Of a stretch of DNA of 64,000 nt, positions 8,651 through 17,615 are shown piece after piece (the stretch's first letter is position 1; each line of letters starts with the position of its first letter). Position numbers and translations under genes: made by a program. The stretch covers positions 316,556 to 380,555 of the forward strand of contig NZ_VJXQ01000001.1 of NCBI RefSeq assembly GCF_007655485.1, in the 5' to 3' direction. Origin of the DNA: Halobellus captivus. GTDB lineage: Archaea > Halobacteriota > Halobacteria > Halobacteriales > Haloferacaceae. The notes beneath the pieces are model-generated. The model saw only the letters and a program-made list of their open reading frames with translations. It was not told where the DNA came from and searched no databases.

Positions 8651-10276
8651 TCACTCCTCGAGCGGAAGCTCGCCGTGTTCGTCGGTGAACCGCTCCCGTA
8701 GATTCTTCTTGTTGAACTTGTGCGTCGTCGTCTTCGGGATCTCGTCGACGAACCGGAATACATCCGGAAGCCACCACTTCGGGAACGTTTCGAGTAAGTG
8801 CTCTCGGAGCACCGCCTCGTCCACGCTCGGGTCGTTCACGACGACGAAGGCGACCGGCCGCTCCTGCCACTTCTCGTGCGGGACGCTGACGACCGCGGCT
8901 TCCGCTACGCCGTCGGCGTCGATGATGGAGTTCTCCAGTTCGACCGAGGAGATCCATTCGCCGCCGCTCTTGATCGCGTCGTCGATGCGGTCGACGATGT
9001 CGAGGTAGCCGAACTCGTCGATGGTGGCGACGTCGCCGGTCTTGAACCACCCGTCCTCTGAGAACGACGTCTCGTTGGCCTCCGGACGCTTGAAGTAGCC
9101 GTCGGTGAGCCACGGCGACCGCGCGTGGATCTCTCCGGGCGTCTCGCCGTCGTGCGGGACCGGGTCGCCGTCGGTGTCTCGGAGGCGGATCCGCGCGCCG
9201 GGGGCCGGAATCCCCGCCTTCCGCTTGAGTTGGTAGCGCGTCTCCTCGTCGAGGCCGCGCATCTGGGTCGTCTCGAACGTGTTCGCCAGGTGCGGCGAGG
9301 CCTCGGTCATCCCGTATCCCTGGTAGATGGGTGCCTCGTACACTTCCTCGTACTTCTGCATCAGCGACGCTGGCGGCGCGCTCCCGCCGGTGAGGACGCG
9401 GTCGAGACTCGCGAGCGGTTCGCCGTCGACGGATTCGAGGTAGCCGTCCATATCGATCCAGACGGTCGGGACCGCGGCGGCGACCGTCACGTCCTCGGCG
9501 TCGATCAGGTCCGCGACCTCCTGTGGCGAGGTGTGCTGTCCGGGGAGGACGAGTTTCGACCCGTAGAACGTCCCCGAGTAGGGGAACCCCCACCCGTTGA
9601 CGTGAAACATCGGCACGACCGGCATCACCGTGTCGTTCTCGCTGACGCCGAAGACGTCGACGTGGCCGTGGACCAGCGTGTGTAAGAACATCCGCCGGTG
9701 GCGGTACTGGACGCCCTTCGGGAGACCGGTCGTTCCGGAGGTGTAACAGAGCGCGAACTCCCGCTCCTCGTCCAGTTCGGGCCAGTCGTACTCGGTGTCG
9801 TAGCCCGCGATGAACGACTCGTAGTCGACGACGTTTTCCAATCCGGTCTCCGGCACCTCGTCGGCGAGGACGACGTACTGCTCGACGGTTTCGAGGTCGT
9901 CGGCGATGGCCTCGGCCGTGTCGAGGAATTCGGGATCGACGAACAGCATCCGATCCTCGGCCTCGTTGATGATCTCCACGAGGTGGTGTTCCGGCAGCCG
10001 GTGGTTCGTCGTGTGGATGCTCCGCCCGCTGCAGGAGGGGCCGAAGTACAATTCGTAATGGCGGTAGTGATTGACCGCCATCACCGATACACGATCGCCC
10101 ATCTCTAAGCCGTAATCGTCGAGCGCGTGCGCGAGCTGACAGATTCGATCGTAGGCGTCGCCGTACGTGTATCGGTGGACCGATCCGTCCGAGAGCTTCG
10201 AGACGATCTCCTTGTGGTCGAAGAGGTCGACCGCCCGTTGCAGGAACTTCGTGATCGTGAGTTCGTAGTCTTTCAT
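8651..10276 (-). CDS. AMP-forming acyl-CoA ligase
   Basis: A 541-residue ANL-superfamily ligase. Motif A3 is CYTSGTTGLPKGVQY, A5 is YQGYGMTEASP, A8 is FKTGDVATIDEFGYLDIVDR, and the C-terminal catalytic Lys lies in THKFNKKNLRE. It activates a carboxylic acid with ATP to the acyl-adenylate and then to the CoA thioester. The overall pattern is closest to medium/long-chain FadD/AlkK-like enzymes. It lies between the Zn-ribbon gene (four-base gap) and the acyl-CoA dehydrogenase gene, giving the entry step of the operon. An aromatic side-chain acid such as a cinnamate is a possible substrate given the island, but this is inference. Confidence 0.9.
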   Translation of the reverse strand: MKDYELTITKFLQRAVDLFDHKEIVSKLSDGSVHRYTYGDAYDRICQLAHALDDYGLEMGDRVSVMAVNHYRHYELYFGPSCSGRSIHTTNHRLPEHHLVEIINEAEDRMLFVDPEFLDTAEAIADDLETVEQYVVLADEVPETGLENVVDYESFIAGYDTEYDWPELDEEREFALCYTSGTTGLPKGVQYRHRRMFLHTLVHGHVDVFGVSENDTVMPVVPMFHVNGWGFPYSGTFYGSKLVLPGQHTSPQEVADLIDAEDVTVAAAVPTVWIDMDGYLESVDGEPLASLDRVLTGGSAPPASLMQKYEEVYEAPIYQGYGMTEASPHLANTFETTQMRGLDEETRYQLKRKAGIPAPGARIRLRDTDGDPVPHDGETPGEIHARSPWLTDGYFKRPEANETSFSEDGWFKTGDVATIDEFGYLDIVDRIDDAIKSGGEWISSVELENSIIDADGVAEAAVVSVPHEKWQERPVAFVVVNDPSVDEAVLREHLLETFPKWWLPDVFRFVDEIPKTTTHKFNKKNLRERFTDEHGELPLEE

Positions 10277-10280
10277 TTGC

Positions 10281-10817
10281 TTACTCCTGTGGTTCGAACC
10301 GGTAAAAAACCCGTTCGTGATCGACGGGCCCGTCGATCTCGACGATCTTCATCTCCACGGCGTCGCCGATTTCGAGGTCCTCGTACTCCGCGTTGTCGAC
10401 GTGTGCGGAGAGTCTGACGTCGCCGAGGTCAACGATGCCGAGCACGAACGGCACTTCGTCCTCCATTCCCATCGGCGCGCCCGCCCGAACCGTCGAGAAC
10501 GCGAATAACTCGCCCTCGTGGGGGAGGTCCACGTATTCGAGGTCGTCGCTGTGACACTCCGGACAGACGATGCGCGGCGGGAAGTGCAGTTCGTCGCATT
10601 CGGTGCACCGCGTCGTCGTCAACTGCCCGTCGGCGAGGTTGTCGTAGAACTCGCTGATCTTCGTCGTCTCCTCGGTCTGTAGCTCGTAGAAGTCGAGCAG
10701 CCGCGGGAGTTCGATCTGGTGGGGGAGTTCGACGACGTCTCTGTCGCTCCCGCCGTCGGTCGCGATCTCGGTTCCGCCTCGTCGCTCCGTTCGGTTCTCG
10801 TCGTTGTGCTCGTTCAT
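10281..10817 (-). CDS. Zn-ribbon/OB-fold protein, thiolase partner (DUF35)
   Basis: A 178-residue protein. After a charged, probably flexible N-terminal tail it has a rubredoxin-like zinc ribbon (CTECDELHFPPRIVCPEC) and then an OB fold (residues about 110-175). This family pairs with SCP2-type thiolases, binding CoA thioesters and forming a tight complex, as known for the archaeal HMG-CoA synthase/acetoacetyl-CoA thiolase system. Its ATG overlaps the stop codon of the thiolase gene by ATGA, so the two are probably translationally coupled. The longer open frame to 11747 lies inside the thiolase gene in another frame and was not used. Confidence 0.88.
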   Translation of the reverse strand: MNEHNDENRTERRGGTEIATDGGSDRDVVELPHQIELPRLLDFYELQTEETTKISEFYDNLADGQLTTTRCTECDELHFPPRIVCPECHSDDLEYVDLPHEGELFAFSTVRAGAPMGMEDEVPFVLGIVDLGDVRLSAHVDNAEYEDLEIGDAVEMKIVEIDGPVDHERVFYRFEPQE

Positions 10818-12004
10818 TGTCGTCCTCGCGCGAGAGTCATCACGCTGTGTACCGAGGCGCTGCCGCTGAGATTGTGAATCAAGCCGGTCTCGGGGTCGGG
10901 AACCTGTCGTTCGGGTTCGACGGTGCCGCGGAACTGATTGAACACCTCCAGCGCCTGCGAGACGCCGGTCGCACCTAACGGGTGTCCGCAGCCGAGTAGC
11001 CCACCGCGGGGGTTGACTGCGATGTCGCCGTCGAGTTCGCTGCGGCCGTCCTCGACGAACTGTCCTCCCTCTCCCTTCTCGACCCAACCGAGATCCTCGT
11101 ACTCGACGATCTCGCTGATCGAGAAGCAGTCGTGGACCTCCGCGACGTCGAGTTCCTTCAGGGGGTCGTCGATCCCGGCCTGTTCGTAGGCCTGCTCGGC
11201 CGCCTGCGTCGCCTGCGGCCACGCCGACATCGACGGGAGGTTGTTGATGGAGTTGCTCGAAAGGCAGGTCTGTCCGCTCCCGGTGATCCACGCCGCCTCG
11301 TCGGTCACTTCGCGGGCTTTCTCCTCGCTCATCAGGATGAGCCCGGCAGCGCCGTCGGTCACGCCGCTGCAGTCGAACAGACACAGCGGCGGCGACAGCG
11401 GGAACGAGTCGACGACGTCCTCGACGGACACTTCCTTTTGGAACTGCGCGAACGCGTTGTTCGCGGCGTGGGTCTTGTTCTTCGCGGCGACGAGCGCGAG
11501 CTGCTCGCGCGTGGTGTCGTACTCGTGCATATGGCGCTGCGCGATCATCGCGAAGTACGGCGGCGCGTTGAAGCCGTTGACGCCGTCGAACTCCCGGTCC
11601 ATCACGTTCGCCATGCTGGTCTGGGCCTCGGGCGTGTACTCCCGCGGGAGGTTCATCTTCTCGACGCCGAGGACGAGCGCGGTGTCGATCTGCCCCGCGG
11701 CGATCGCGAGCCACGCGTAGCGCAGCGCCGCCTGACCGCTCGCACACGCCAGTTCGGTGCGCGCGATCATACTATCGACGTCGATGCCGAGCAGCTCAGC
11801 AACCATCGGCGCGACGTGCGTCTGGAAGGCGAACCGCTCGGGCTGGACGGAGCCCACGAAGAGCCCCTCGATGTCGTCGGGCGTCACGTCCGGGACGTCC
11901 TCGAAGGTCGCCTTGCCCGCCTCCTGGATCAGATCCTTGTAGCTCGCCTCGCGGACGCCCCACTTCGTGTGGCCGCCGCCGACGATGCCGACGTTCCGCG
12001 TCAT
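10814..12004 (-). CDS. SCP2-type thiolase (acetyl-CoA acetyltransferase family)
   Basis: A 396-residue thiolase. The nucleophilic Cys is residue 87 in TELACASGQAALR, and the base His lies in the C-terminal GCGHPLGATG motif. The second Cys of classical degradative thiolases is not in the usual place, as in the SCP2/lipid-transfer thiolases of archaea. Such proteins need the DUF35 Zn-ribbon partner encoded directly downstream with a four-base overlap. The predicted reaction is CoA-dependent cleavage of a 3-oxoacyl-CoA, or the reverse condensation. It starts one base after the stop codon of the upstream dehydrogenase/hydratase gene. Confidence 0.9.
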   Translation of the reverse strand: MTRNVGIVGGGHTKWGVREASYKDLIQEAGKATFEDVPDVTPDDIEGLFVGSVQPERFAFQTHVAPMVAELLGIDVDSMIARTELACASGQAALRYAWLAIAAGQIDTALVLGVEKMNLPREYTPEAQTSMANVMDREFDGVNGFNAPPYFAMIAQRHMHEYDTTREQLALVAAKNKTHAANNAFAQFQKEVSVEDVVDSFPLSPPLCLFDCSGVTDGAAGLILMSEEKAREVTDEAAWITGSGQTCLSSNSINNLPSMSAWPQATQAAEQAYEQAGIDDPLKELDVAEVHDCFSISEIVEYEDLGWVEKGEGGQFVEDGRSELDGDIAVNPRGGLLGCGHPLGATGVSQALEVFNQFRGTVEPERQVPDPETGLIHNLSGSASVHSVMTLARGRQ

Positions 12005-12005
12005 C

Positions 12006-13952
12006 TCACTCGCCCCCGAAGTCGGCTTCTCTATCCTGGTTGAACGCCGCGACGCCTTCGAGCATATCGTCGGTCGTCGCGAGCAGCCCGAAGCCCTGAC
12101 TCTCCAGCGTCAGCCCGGTGTCGAGGCTGGCGTTCTGCCCCTGCTGGATGACCTTCTTCGCGACTTCGAGGGCCGTCTGCGGCCCGGTCGCGAGGTCGCT
12201 CGTCACGTCGTCGATCAGCGTCTCGAACTCCTCCTCCTCGACGGCGCGATTGAGGATGCCCCAGTCCTCGGCGCGTTCCGCCGAGAGTTGCATCCCGCGG
12301 TAGACCATCTCTTTCGTTCTCGGCTCGCCGACGAGCCGAACCAGTCGCTGGGTGCCGCCGCCGCCGGGGATCAGCCCGAGGTCGATCTCCGGGCTCCCGA
12401 GCGTCGAGCCCTCGGTCGCATAGCGGAGGTCGCACGCGAGCGTGATTTCGAGGCCCGCGCCCAGACAGAAGCCGTCGATCTTCGCGATCGTCGGTCGCGG
12501 GTACTCGTAGATCGTCTGCACGGTCTCGTCGACCTTCGCGAGGTCCGTTGCTTCCGCGGTGGTGAACCCAGTGATGTCCGCGCCCGCGCTGAACGCGCGG
12601 TCGCCCGCGCCCTCGAAGACGACGCAGGCGACCTCCTCGTCGTCGACGGTGTCGAGCACGCGCTTGACCTCGTCGAACATATCCGTCGAGAAGGCGTTGA
12701 GCCGCTCCTCGCGGTCGAAGAGCACGGTGAGGACGCCGTCGTCGCTCAGGTCGTGGCTGATGAAATGATACGGGCCGCCGTCGCGGTAGTCGTAGAAGCC
12801 GCGCCCCGCCTTCTCGCCGGTGTGGCCGTTCTCGACCAGTTCGACGAGGTAGTCGGCGGGTTCGTAGCGGTCCGCGCCCGTACGCTCGTGGAGGTCGCGG
12901 AGTTTTTCGAGGACGTTGTCGAGACCGAGCTTATCGCCGGTCCGACAGGTGCCCTCGGGGAGGCCGCCGCCGAGGCGCATCCCGATGTCGATGTCCTCGG
13001 GGTCGGCGACGTCGTCGCCGATCAGTTTTGCCGCCTCGTTGATCATCCGCGCCTCGATGCGTAGCGTGTCTATCCCCTCGCCGTCTGTCGGTTCGTAGTT
13101 CACGCCCTCGTCGTCCTCGTAGTCGTAAAAGCCTTTCCCAGTTTTCCGGCCGAGGTTCTCCGCGTCGACCCGCGAGCGGATGGAGTCCGGCACGGGCAGG
13201 TCCCACTGGTCGCGCGAGTGCGTGAAGATGTCCAGTCCGCCGAAGTCGTTGAGCTCGAACGGCCCCATCGGATAACCGCGCTGGAACACCATCGCGGCGT
13301 CGACATCCCGAATCGTGACGTCGCCCTCGTCGAGCATGAAGCCCGCCTCGCCCATCAGCGGTGTCAGGACGTTGTTGACGACGAACTGCGGGACGTCCTT
13401 TCGAACTCTAATCGGCGTCTTGTCCATCGACTCGACGAACTCTATCGCGTCGTCGACGACAGCCGGATCGGTCTGCTCGCAGGAAGCGACCTCGACGAGA
13501 TCCATCTTCACCGGGGGGTTGAAAAAGTGCATCCCGCAGACGTACTCGGGCTGGTCGGTCGCGTCCGCGATGTCGCTGACGCGGAGGCTCGAGGTGTTCG
13601 TCGCCATAATCGTCTCGTCGCCGGACGCGGCGTCGACGTCGGCGAAGATGTCGCGCTTGAGGTCCAGGTCCTCTGGCGCGGCCTCGATCACGAGGTCGAC
13701 ATCGGACACTGCGGCTTCGAGGTCGACGGTCGTCGAGACGCGATCTAAGACGTCGTCGGCGTCTTCGTCGATCTGTCCTTTCTCGGCGAGTTTGCCGAGG
13801 CTCCACTCGATCTGCTCGTAACCGTTTTCGACGAACTCCTCTTTGATGTCGCGCATCACGACCTCGTACCCGGCGATGGCGGCCACTTCGGCGATCCCGT
13901 GGCCCATACTGCCCGCGCCGAGAACCGCGACGCTCTCGATAGCTGCGTTCAT
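12006..13952 (-). CDS. Fused 3-hydroxyacyl-CoA dehydrogenase / enoyl-CoA hydratase
   Basis: A 648-residue bifunctional protein. Residues 1 to about 300 are an NAD-dependent 3-hydroxyacyl-CoA dehydrogenase with the AVLGAGSMGHGIAE Rossmann motif and the catalytic His in CGMHFFNPP. A second dehydrogenase helical domain follows to about 385. The C-terminal part, from about 390 on, is a crotonase-fold enoyl-CoA hydratase (SAGADITGF oxyanion loop, then GSPEIDLGLIPGGGGTQ). The order dehydrogenase-hydratase is the archaeal arrangement, opposite to bacterial FadB. It is the first gene of the five-gene operon and would carry out hydration and oxidation of a beta-oxidation-like cycle. The ATG at 13952 is used; a GTG one codon upstream is possible. 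Confidence 0.92.
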   Translation of the reverse strand: MNAAIESVAVLGAGSMGHGIAEVAAIAGYEVVMRDIKEEFVENGYEQIEWSLGKLAEKGQIDEDADDVLDRVSTTVDLEAAVSDVDLVIEAAPEDLDLKRDIFADVDAASGDETIMATNTSSLRVSDIADATDQPEYVCGMHFFNPPVKMDLVEVASCEQTDPAVVDDAIEFVESMDKTPIRVRKDVPQFVVNNVLTPLMGEAGFMLDEGDVTIRDVDAAMVFQRGYPMGPFELNDFGGLDIFTHSRDQWDLPVPDSIRSRVDAENLGRKTGKGFYDYEDDEGVNYEPTDGEGIDTLRIEARMINEAAKLIGDDVADPEDIDIGMRLGGGLPEGTCRTGDKLGLDNVLEKLRDLHERTGADRYEPADYLVELVENGHTGEKAGRGFYDYRDGGPYHFISHDLSDDGVLTVLFDREERLNAFSTDMFDEVKRVLDTVDDEEVACVVFEGAGDRAFSAGADITGFTTAEATDLAKVDETVQTIYEYPRPTIAKIDGFCLGAGLEITLACDLRYATEGSTLGSPEIDLGLIPGGGGTQRLVRLVGEPRTKEMVYRGMQLSAERAEDWGILNRAVEEEEFETLIDDVTSDLATGPQTALEVAKKVIQQGQNASLDTGLTLESQGFGLLATTDDMLEGVAAFNQDREADFGGE

Positions 13953-14006
13953 CACGTTACACTTCGGATCGCAGCTATTGAAAGTACCGGTGTGCTACCA
14001 CCGAAC

Positions 14007-14032
14007 AAGAAAAACGGGCCACGCCGTGAAGG
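14007..14032 (-). terminator. Probable terminator after livM
   Basis: On the reverse strand a GC-rich stretch (ACGGCGTGGCCCG) is followed by five T residues, about 45 bases past the livM stop codon. This fits an oligo-T haloarchaeal terminator and separates livHM from the CoA operon promoter. Confidence 0.4.
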
Positions 14033-14058
14033 GGTGGAACCTCGAAACAGTCTCGCGT

Positions 14059-15078
14059 TTACTCGCCGCTTCGGAGCCCCGCAAGCCGGTCGCGGATCCC
14101 TCGCTCTTCGTACATCGACTGCGCCATCGGCAGAATCCCGTCCTGGAAGTAGATGAAGAGGATCGTCAGGAGCAGGCCGAAGGTGACCGTCCGCCACTGA
14201 CCGAACTGCGAGAGCAGGTTGTCGAGGTAGATGACGATGGCCGCGCCGACGAGCGGACCGAACCGCGATCGAAGCCCGCCGAGGACGAGGATGATCAGCA
14301 CGAGGACGTCGACGCCGTTGAAACTGAACAGCCCCGGGATCACGATTCCCGTCGTCTGCGCGTAGAAGGGGCCGACGAATCCGATGATAAACGTGCTGAG
14401 GAAGCCCGCGAACACTTTCAGCCTGATGGCGTCGATCCCCGTCGCGCGAGCCGCGAACTCGTCCTGCCGGATCGCGGCGAACGCCAATCCGTACTTCGAG
14501 TTCGTCAACCACATATACAGGGCGAAGACGGCCGCGAAGATCCCGACGAGCACGTAGAATTGGAGCGCGAACGCCCCGATTCCGAGCGCACTCTCGACGG
14601 CCGGGAGGTCGAGGTCGCGGAACGGGATTCCCGTGGTGCCGCCGGTGATGTCTCGAAGCCCCACGATCACCTCCATAATGATCATCTGGAACGCGAACGT
14701 CACGATCGCGAGGACGATCACGGTGAACTGCCGACGGGCGGCCACATAGCAGACGAGCGCGCCGAACACGCCGGAAACGAACGCCCCCACAAAGAGGGTG
14801 AGCCACGGCGAGATCTCGAAGTACTGGGCCGTCAGGACGGTCGTGTACGTCCCGAGCGCGGCGATACCGCCCATATAGAGGATCAGCTGATCGGTCTCGC
14901 CGAAGATGATGTTGAGCGCCATCGCGAAGATGGCGAAGATCATCACGGTGATGAACCGCCGCGAGAGGTACGTCGTCGACGGATCGAAGAACAGCGGCGG
15001 CACTAATAGGAGTGCGGCGAACACCGCGATGACTGGCAGTTGACCACGAAGCGACGAGAGGGGGTTGTTTGCGTTCAT
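14059..15078 (-). CDS. livM: Branched-chain-type ABC importer permease LivM
   Basis: A 339-residue integral membrane protein with about nine to ten membrane segments and the LivM coupling-loop region (YGLAFAAIRQDEFAARATG). It forms the inner-membrane channel with LivH and imports branched-chain amino acids or, in several homologous systems, aromatic acids or urea. Its ATG overlaps the livH stop by ATGA, so the pair is translationally coupled. An oligo-T terminator-like sequence follows. The livG and livF ATPase genes lie divergently and the binding protein gene lies just beyond them, so the complete transporter is present. Confidence 0.92.
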   Translation of the reverse strand: MNANNPLSSLRGQLPVIAVFAALLLVPPLFFDPSTTYLSRRFITVMIFAIFAMALNIIFGETDQLILYMGGIAALGTYTTVLTAQYFEISPWLTLFVGAFVSGVFGALVCYVAARRQFTVIVLAIVTFAFQMIIMEVIVGLRDITGGTTGIPFRDLDLPAVESALGIGAFALQFYVLVGIFAAVFALYMWLTNSKYGLAFAAIRQDEFAARATGIDAIRLKVFAGFLSTFIIGFVGPFYAQTTGIVIPGLFSFNGVDVLVLIILVLGGLRSRFGPLVGAAIVIYLDNLLSQFGQWRTVTFGLLLTILFIYFQDGILPMAQSMYEERGIRDRLAGLRSGE

Positions 15079-15929
15079 GATATCTGCTCCGGTTTATAGA
15101 TCAGGACGGCGATCGCAGCCGCGAACAGCGTGACGGTCGCAAGGTACGATCCGAACAGGGACCCGGCGACCGTCATGATGATTCCGAGCACGATTCCGGC
15201 CGCCACGGTCCCCGAGATGCTGTCGACGCCGCCGACGATCGACACCATGATCGCGAACGACGTCAAGGTGAAGGAGCTCGCGGGAGTGACCTCCGCTTCG
15301 AGTGCGTAGAACACGCCTGCGACGCCCGCGATGGCGGCACTCAGTACGAACACGATCGCCTGTACCCGTCGGGGTGGGATCCCGCAGAGGACGGCACCGG
15401 TCTCGTCCTGAATCACGGTCCGCGTGCCGATCCCGAGGTACGTGTAATTGAAGAAGTAGTAGATGAGTCCGAACAACACCGCCGCGGCGGCGATCACCGC
15501 GATCGAGGAGCCGGTGAGGCTCGCGCCCGCGACAGTCATCGACGGAACGCCGACGTCGAGGAAGACGCTCCCCGGGTAGTAAATGAAGAGTAACCCCTCG
15601 AAGAACAGCGACAGGCCGAGCGTGACGAAGATCCCGAGCAGGATCCGATCTTCTCCCTCCTCTCGATACACCAGCGAGATCACCGTTCGGTCTAACACCA
15701 ACGCGAAGAGCGCCACGAACGCGACGGCGAGCAAGCCGGCGATCGCCAGTCCGGGAACCGCCCCCAGCAGTAGTGAACACGCGATAACGGCGACGACGGC
15801 GAACACGCCGAGGAGCAGATTGAGAATCTCTCCCAGTCCGAACACGAGCGTGATCCCGAGGCCGAACAGCGACAGAATCACGCCCCTGGCGAGGCCGTCG
15901 ATAAGCAGTTCTAACCCCTGTGCTAACAT
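15075..15929 (-). CDS. livH: Branched-chain-type ABC importer permease LivH
   Basis: A 284-residue permease with the LivH pattern: LFGLGITLVFGLGEILNLLLG near the N-terminus, about eight membrane segments, a cytoplasmic EAA-like loop (IQDETGAVLCGIPPRRVQA), and a Gly/Ile-rich end. The ATG at 15929 was preferred over an in-frame upstream ATG at 15962 because a TATA-like box (15951-15959, reverse strand) lies 27 bases upstream and would be inside the longer gene. It is the first gene of livHM and is transcribed divergently from livGF out of a shared 96-base region. Confidence 0.92.
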   Translation of the reverse strand: MLAQGLELLIDGLARGVILSLFGLGITLVFGLGEILNLLLGVFAVVAVIACSLLLGAVPGLAIAGLLAVAFVALFALVLDRTVISLVYREEGEDRILLGIFVTLGLSLFFEGLLFIYYPGSVFLDVGVPSMTVAGASLTGSSIAVIAAAAVLFGLIYYFFNYTYLGIGTRTVIQDETGAVLCGIPPRRVQAIVFVLSAAIAGVAGVFYALEAEVTPASSFTLTSFAIMVSIVGGVDSISGTVAAGIVLGIIMTVAGSLFGSYLATVTLFAAAIAVLIYKPEQIS

Positions 15930-15950
15930 ACTCCTGCATCGTGAGAGGGA

Positions 15951-16004
15951 ATTCATAAACATTGTGGATAGACCAGTTCTCCCGCCACCGAATTATTTAT
16001 ATAT
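15951..16004. promoter_or_regulatory. Divergent livHM / livGF promoter region
   Basis: Two TATA-like boxes lie in this short stretch. TTTATGAAT on the reverse strand is centred near 15956, 27 bases from the livH ATG. TTATTTATATA on the forward strand (15993-16003) is centred 28 bases from the livG GTG. Both transcripts are predicted leaderless. Confidence 0.55.
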
Positions 16005-16025
16005 AATCGTCAGCAACCTCGGACC

Positions 16026-16751
16026 GTGTTAACCGCCACCAACGTCACCAAGAAGTTCGGCGGTCTTGTCGCCGTCGACGAGGTCGACTTCGCTATCGGC
16101 GACGAGGAGATCGTGGGGTTGATCGGCCCGAACGGGGCCGGGAAGACCACCCTGTTCAACACGATCACCGGCGTCCACCCGCCCAACACCGGATCGATCA
16201 CGTTCGACGGCGAGGAACTCGTCGGCAAGAAGCCAAACCACGTGGCAAAGCTCGGCATCGCGCGAACCTTTCAGGCTGTCCGAACGTTCAACGAATCGAC
16301 CGTCCTCGACAACGCGATGATCGGTGCCGTCTTCGGCAACGACGAGTCGGTCTCGATGAACGAGGCGACCGACCGCGCCCGCGACGCGCTCGCGTTCGTC
16401 GGCCTCGACGATCGCCGCGACGAGGAGGCCGGGGGACTGACGATCGCCGACCGAAAACAGCTCGAACTCGCGAAGGCGATCGCGGCCGATCCCGAACTCA
16501 TCCTCGTCGACGAGATCGGTGCGGGCCTGACCCCGACGGAAATCGACGAAATCACCAGAACGCTCGAACGCGTCCGCGACGAGCGCGGCGTCTCGGTCTT
16601 CTGGATCGAACACATCATGGAGGCGATTATGAGCGTCACCGACCGCATCATCGTGTTGAATCAGGGCGAGAAGATCGCGGACGGCACGCCCGCGGAGATC
16701 CAAACTGACGAGCGCGTTACCCAGGCGTACCTCGGGGAGGTCGACTCGTGA
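16026..16751 (+). CDS. livG: ABC importer ATPase LivG
   Basis: A 241-residue LivG-type ATPase that starts with GTG. The Walker A motif is GPNGAGKTTLFN, and Walker B is LILVDEIGAGLTPTE. The ABC signature is not LSGGQ but LTIADRKQLELAKA, a variant seen in a subset of Liv-type ATPases. It energises LivHM together with LivF. The GTG start is supported by a TATA box exactly 28 bases upstream, which implies a leaderless mRNA beginning at GTG. The stop codon overlaps the GTG start of livF by four bases. Confidence 0.93.
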   Translation: MLTATNVTKKFGGLVAVDEVDFAIGDEEIVGLIGPNGAGKTTLFNTITGVHPPNTGSITFDGEELVGKKPNHVAKLGIARTFQAVRTFNESTVLDNAMIGAVFGNDESVSMNEATDRARDALAFVGLDDRRDEEAGGLTIADRKQLELAKAIAADPELILVDEIGAGLTPTEIDEITRTLERVRDERGVSVFWIEHIMEAIMSVTDRIIVLNQGEKIADGTPAEIQTDERVTQAYLGEVDS

Positions 16752-17452
16752 GCCTGATCGACGTCGACGGTCTCGACGTTCACTACGGCGATCTCCAGGT
16801 GCTGTGGGACGTCTCCTTCGAGGTCCGCGAGGACGACTCGGTGGTCACCATCGTCGGCCCGAACGGGGCCGGGAAGACGACGCTTCTGAAGACGCTCTCG
16901 GGAATTCTCACGCCGACGGACGGTCGCGTCGAGGTGCTCGGAGCCGACGTCGCGAGCGTCCCCGCGAGCGATATCGTCGACCGCGGGTTCGTTCACATCT
17001 CCGAGGAGCGAAACCTGTTCGGGGACCTCTCCGTCGAAAAGAACCTCCGGATGGGCTCATACACCAAGCGCGACACCTTCGAGGAGAACCGTGACAGGGT
17101 GTTCGAGATGTTCCCCGTGCTCGAGGACCGCCGCGACCAACACGCGTCGACGCTCAGCGGCGGCGAGCAACAGATGCTCGCGATCGGTCGCGGGCTGATG
17201 GCCGAGCCCGAGGTACTGGCGCTCGATGAGCCCTCCAACGCGCTCGCGCCGCAACTTGCCGAGCAGGTGTTTCGGACGATCGAGACGATCAGCGACGACG
17301 TGACGGTCGTCTTGGTCGAGCAGCACGTCGACAGAGCGCTCACGCTCGCGGACCGCGGCTACCTCCTCGAAAACGGACGAATCGAAACGGAGGGAACCGG
17401 CGAAGAACTGCTCGAAAGCGACGCGATCAAAGAAGGCTACCTCCGCGGGTAG
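16748..17452 (+). CDS. livF: ABC importer ATPase LivF
   Basis: A 234-residue LivF-type ATPase with Walker A GPNGAGKTTLLK, the livF signature LSGGEQQMLAIGRGLM, and Walker B VLALDEPSNALAPQ. Compared with LivG it lacks the long insert after Walker A, as usual. It starts with GTG overlapping the livG stop (GTGA), so the ATPases are made in a coupled way. An oligo-T run follows directly after the stop codon. The substrate is set by the binding protein encoded just downstream on the opposite strand. Confidence 0.93.
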   Translation: MSLIDVDGLDVHYGDLQVLWDVSFEVREDDSVVTIVGPNGAGKTTLLKTLSGILTPTDGRVEVLGADVASVPASDIVDRGFVHISEERNLFGDLSVEKNLRMGSYTKRDTFEENRDRVFEMFPVLEDRRDQHASTLSGGEQQMLAIGRGLMAEPEVLALDEPSNALAPQLAEQVFRTIETISDDVTVVLVEQHVDRALTLADRGYLLENGRIETEGTGEELLESDAIKEGYLRG

Positions 17453-17468
17453 CGCGGCGCGTTTTTTC
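17452..17468 (+). terminator. Probable livF terminator
   Basis: A GC-rich stretch with two GCGCG runs is followed by six T residues, ending 16 bases after the livF stop codon. Confidence 0.45.
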
Positions 17469-17615
17469 ATCCGAACTGCGACCCGGAGATCCCTCCTCGA
17501 CGAACGACGGATTGAGCGTCTGGAGGGATACGACGGTCACGAGATCTACAACGCGCGTGATAAACCTGGAAATCCCTACCGCAGGGACCGAACGGCGTCA
17601 GCCGTGAGCGAGTAG
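17460..17615 (+). pseudogene. Possible 3' relic of a transposon gene (TnpB-like end)
   Basis: Between the convergent livF and livK genes an open frame without its own start reads into a C-terminus ending DRTASAVSE, then TAG at 17613-17615. From memory, Arg-Thr-Ala-Ser-Ala-Val-Ser-Glu endings occur in haloarchaeal IS200/IS605-type TnpB proteins, whose 3' end also folds as the guide-RNA scaffold. Here the same bases form a hairpin (next entry). No catalytic part of TnpB is present. The call rests on this short C-terminal resemblance and on the structure, so it is tentative; chance or a plain bidirectional terminator remain possible. Confidence 0.33.

Noticed and set aside
10281-11747. 488-codon frame extending the Zn-ribbon gene across the thiolase
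   Set aside because: Only the last 178 codons have protein-family content; the rest lies inside the thiolase gene, and the ATGA overlap at 10814-10817 gives a proper start.
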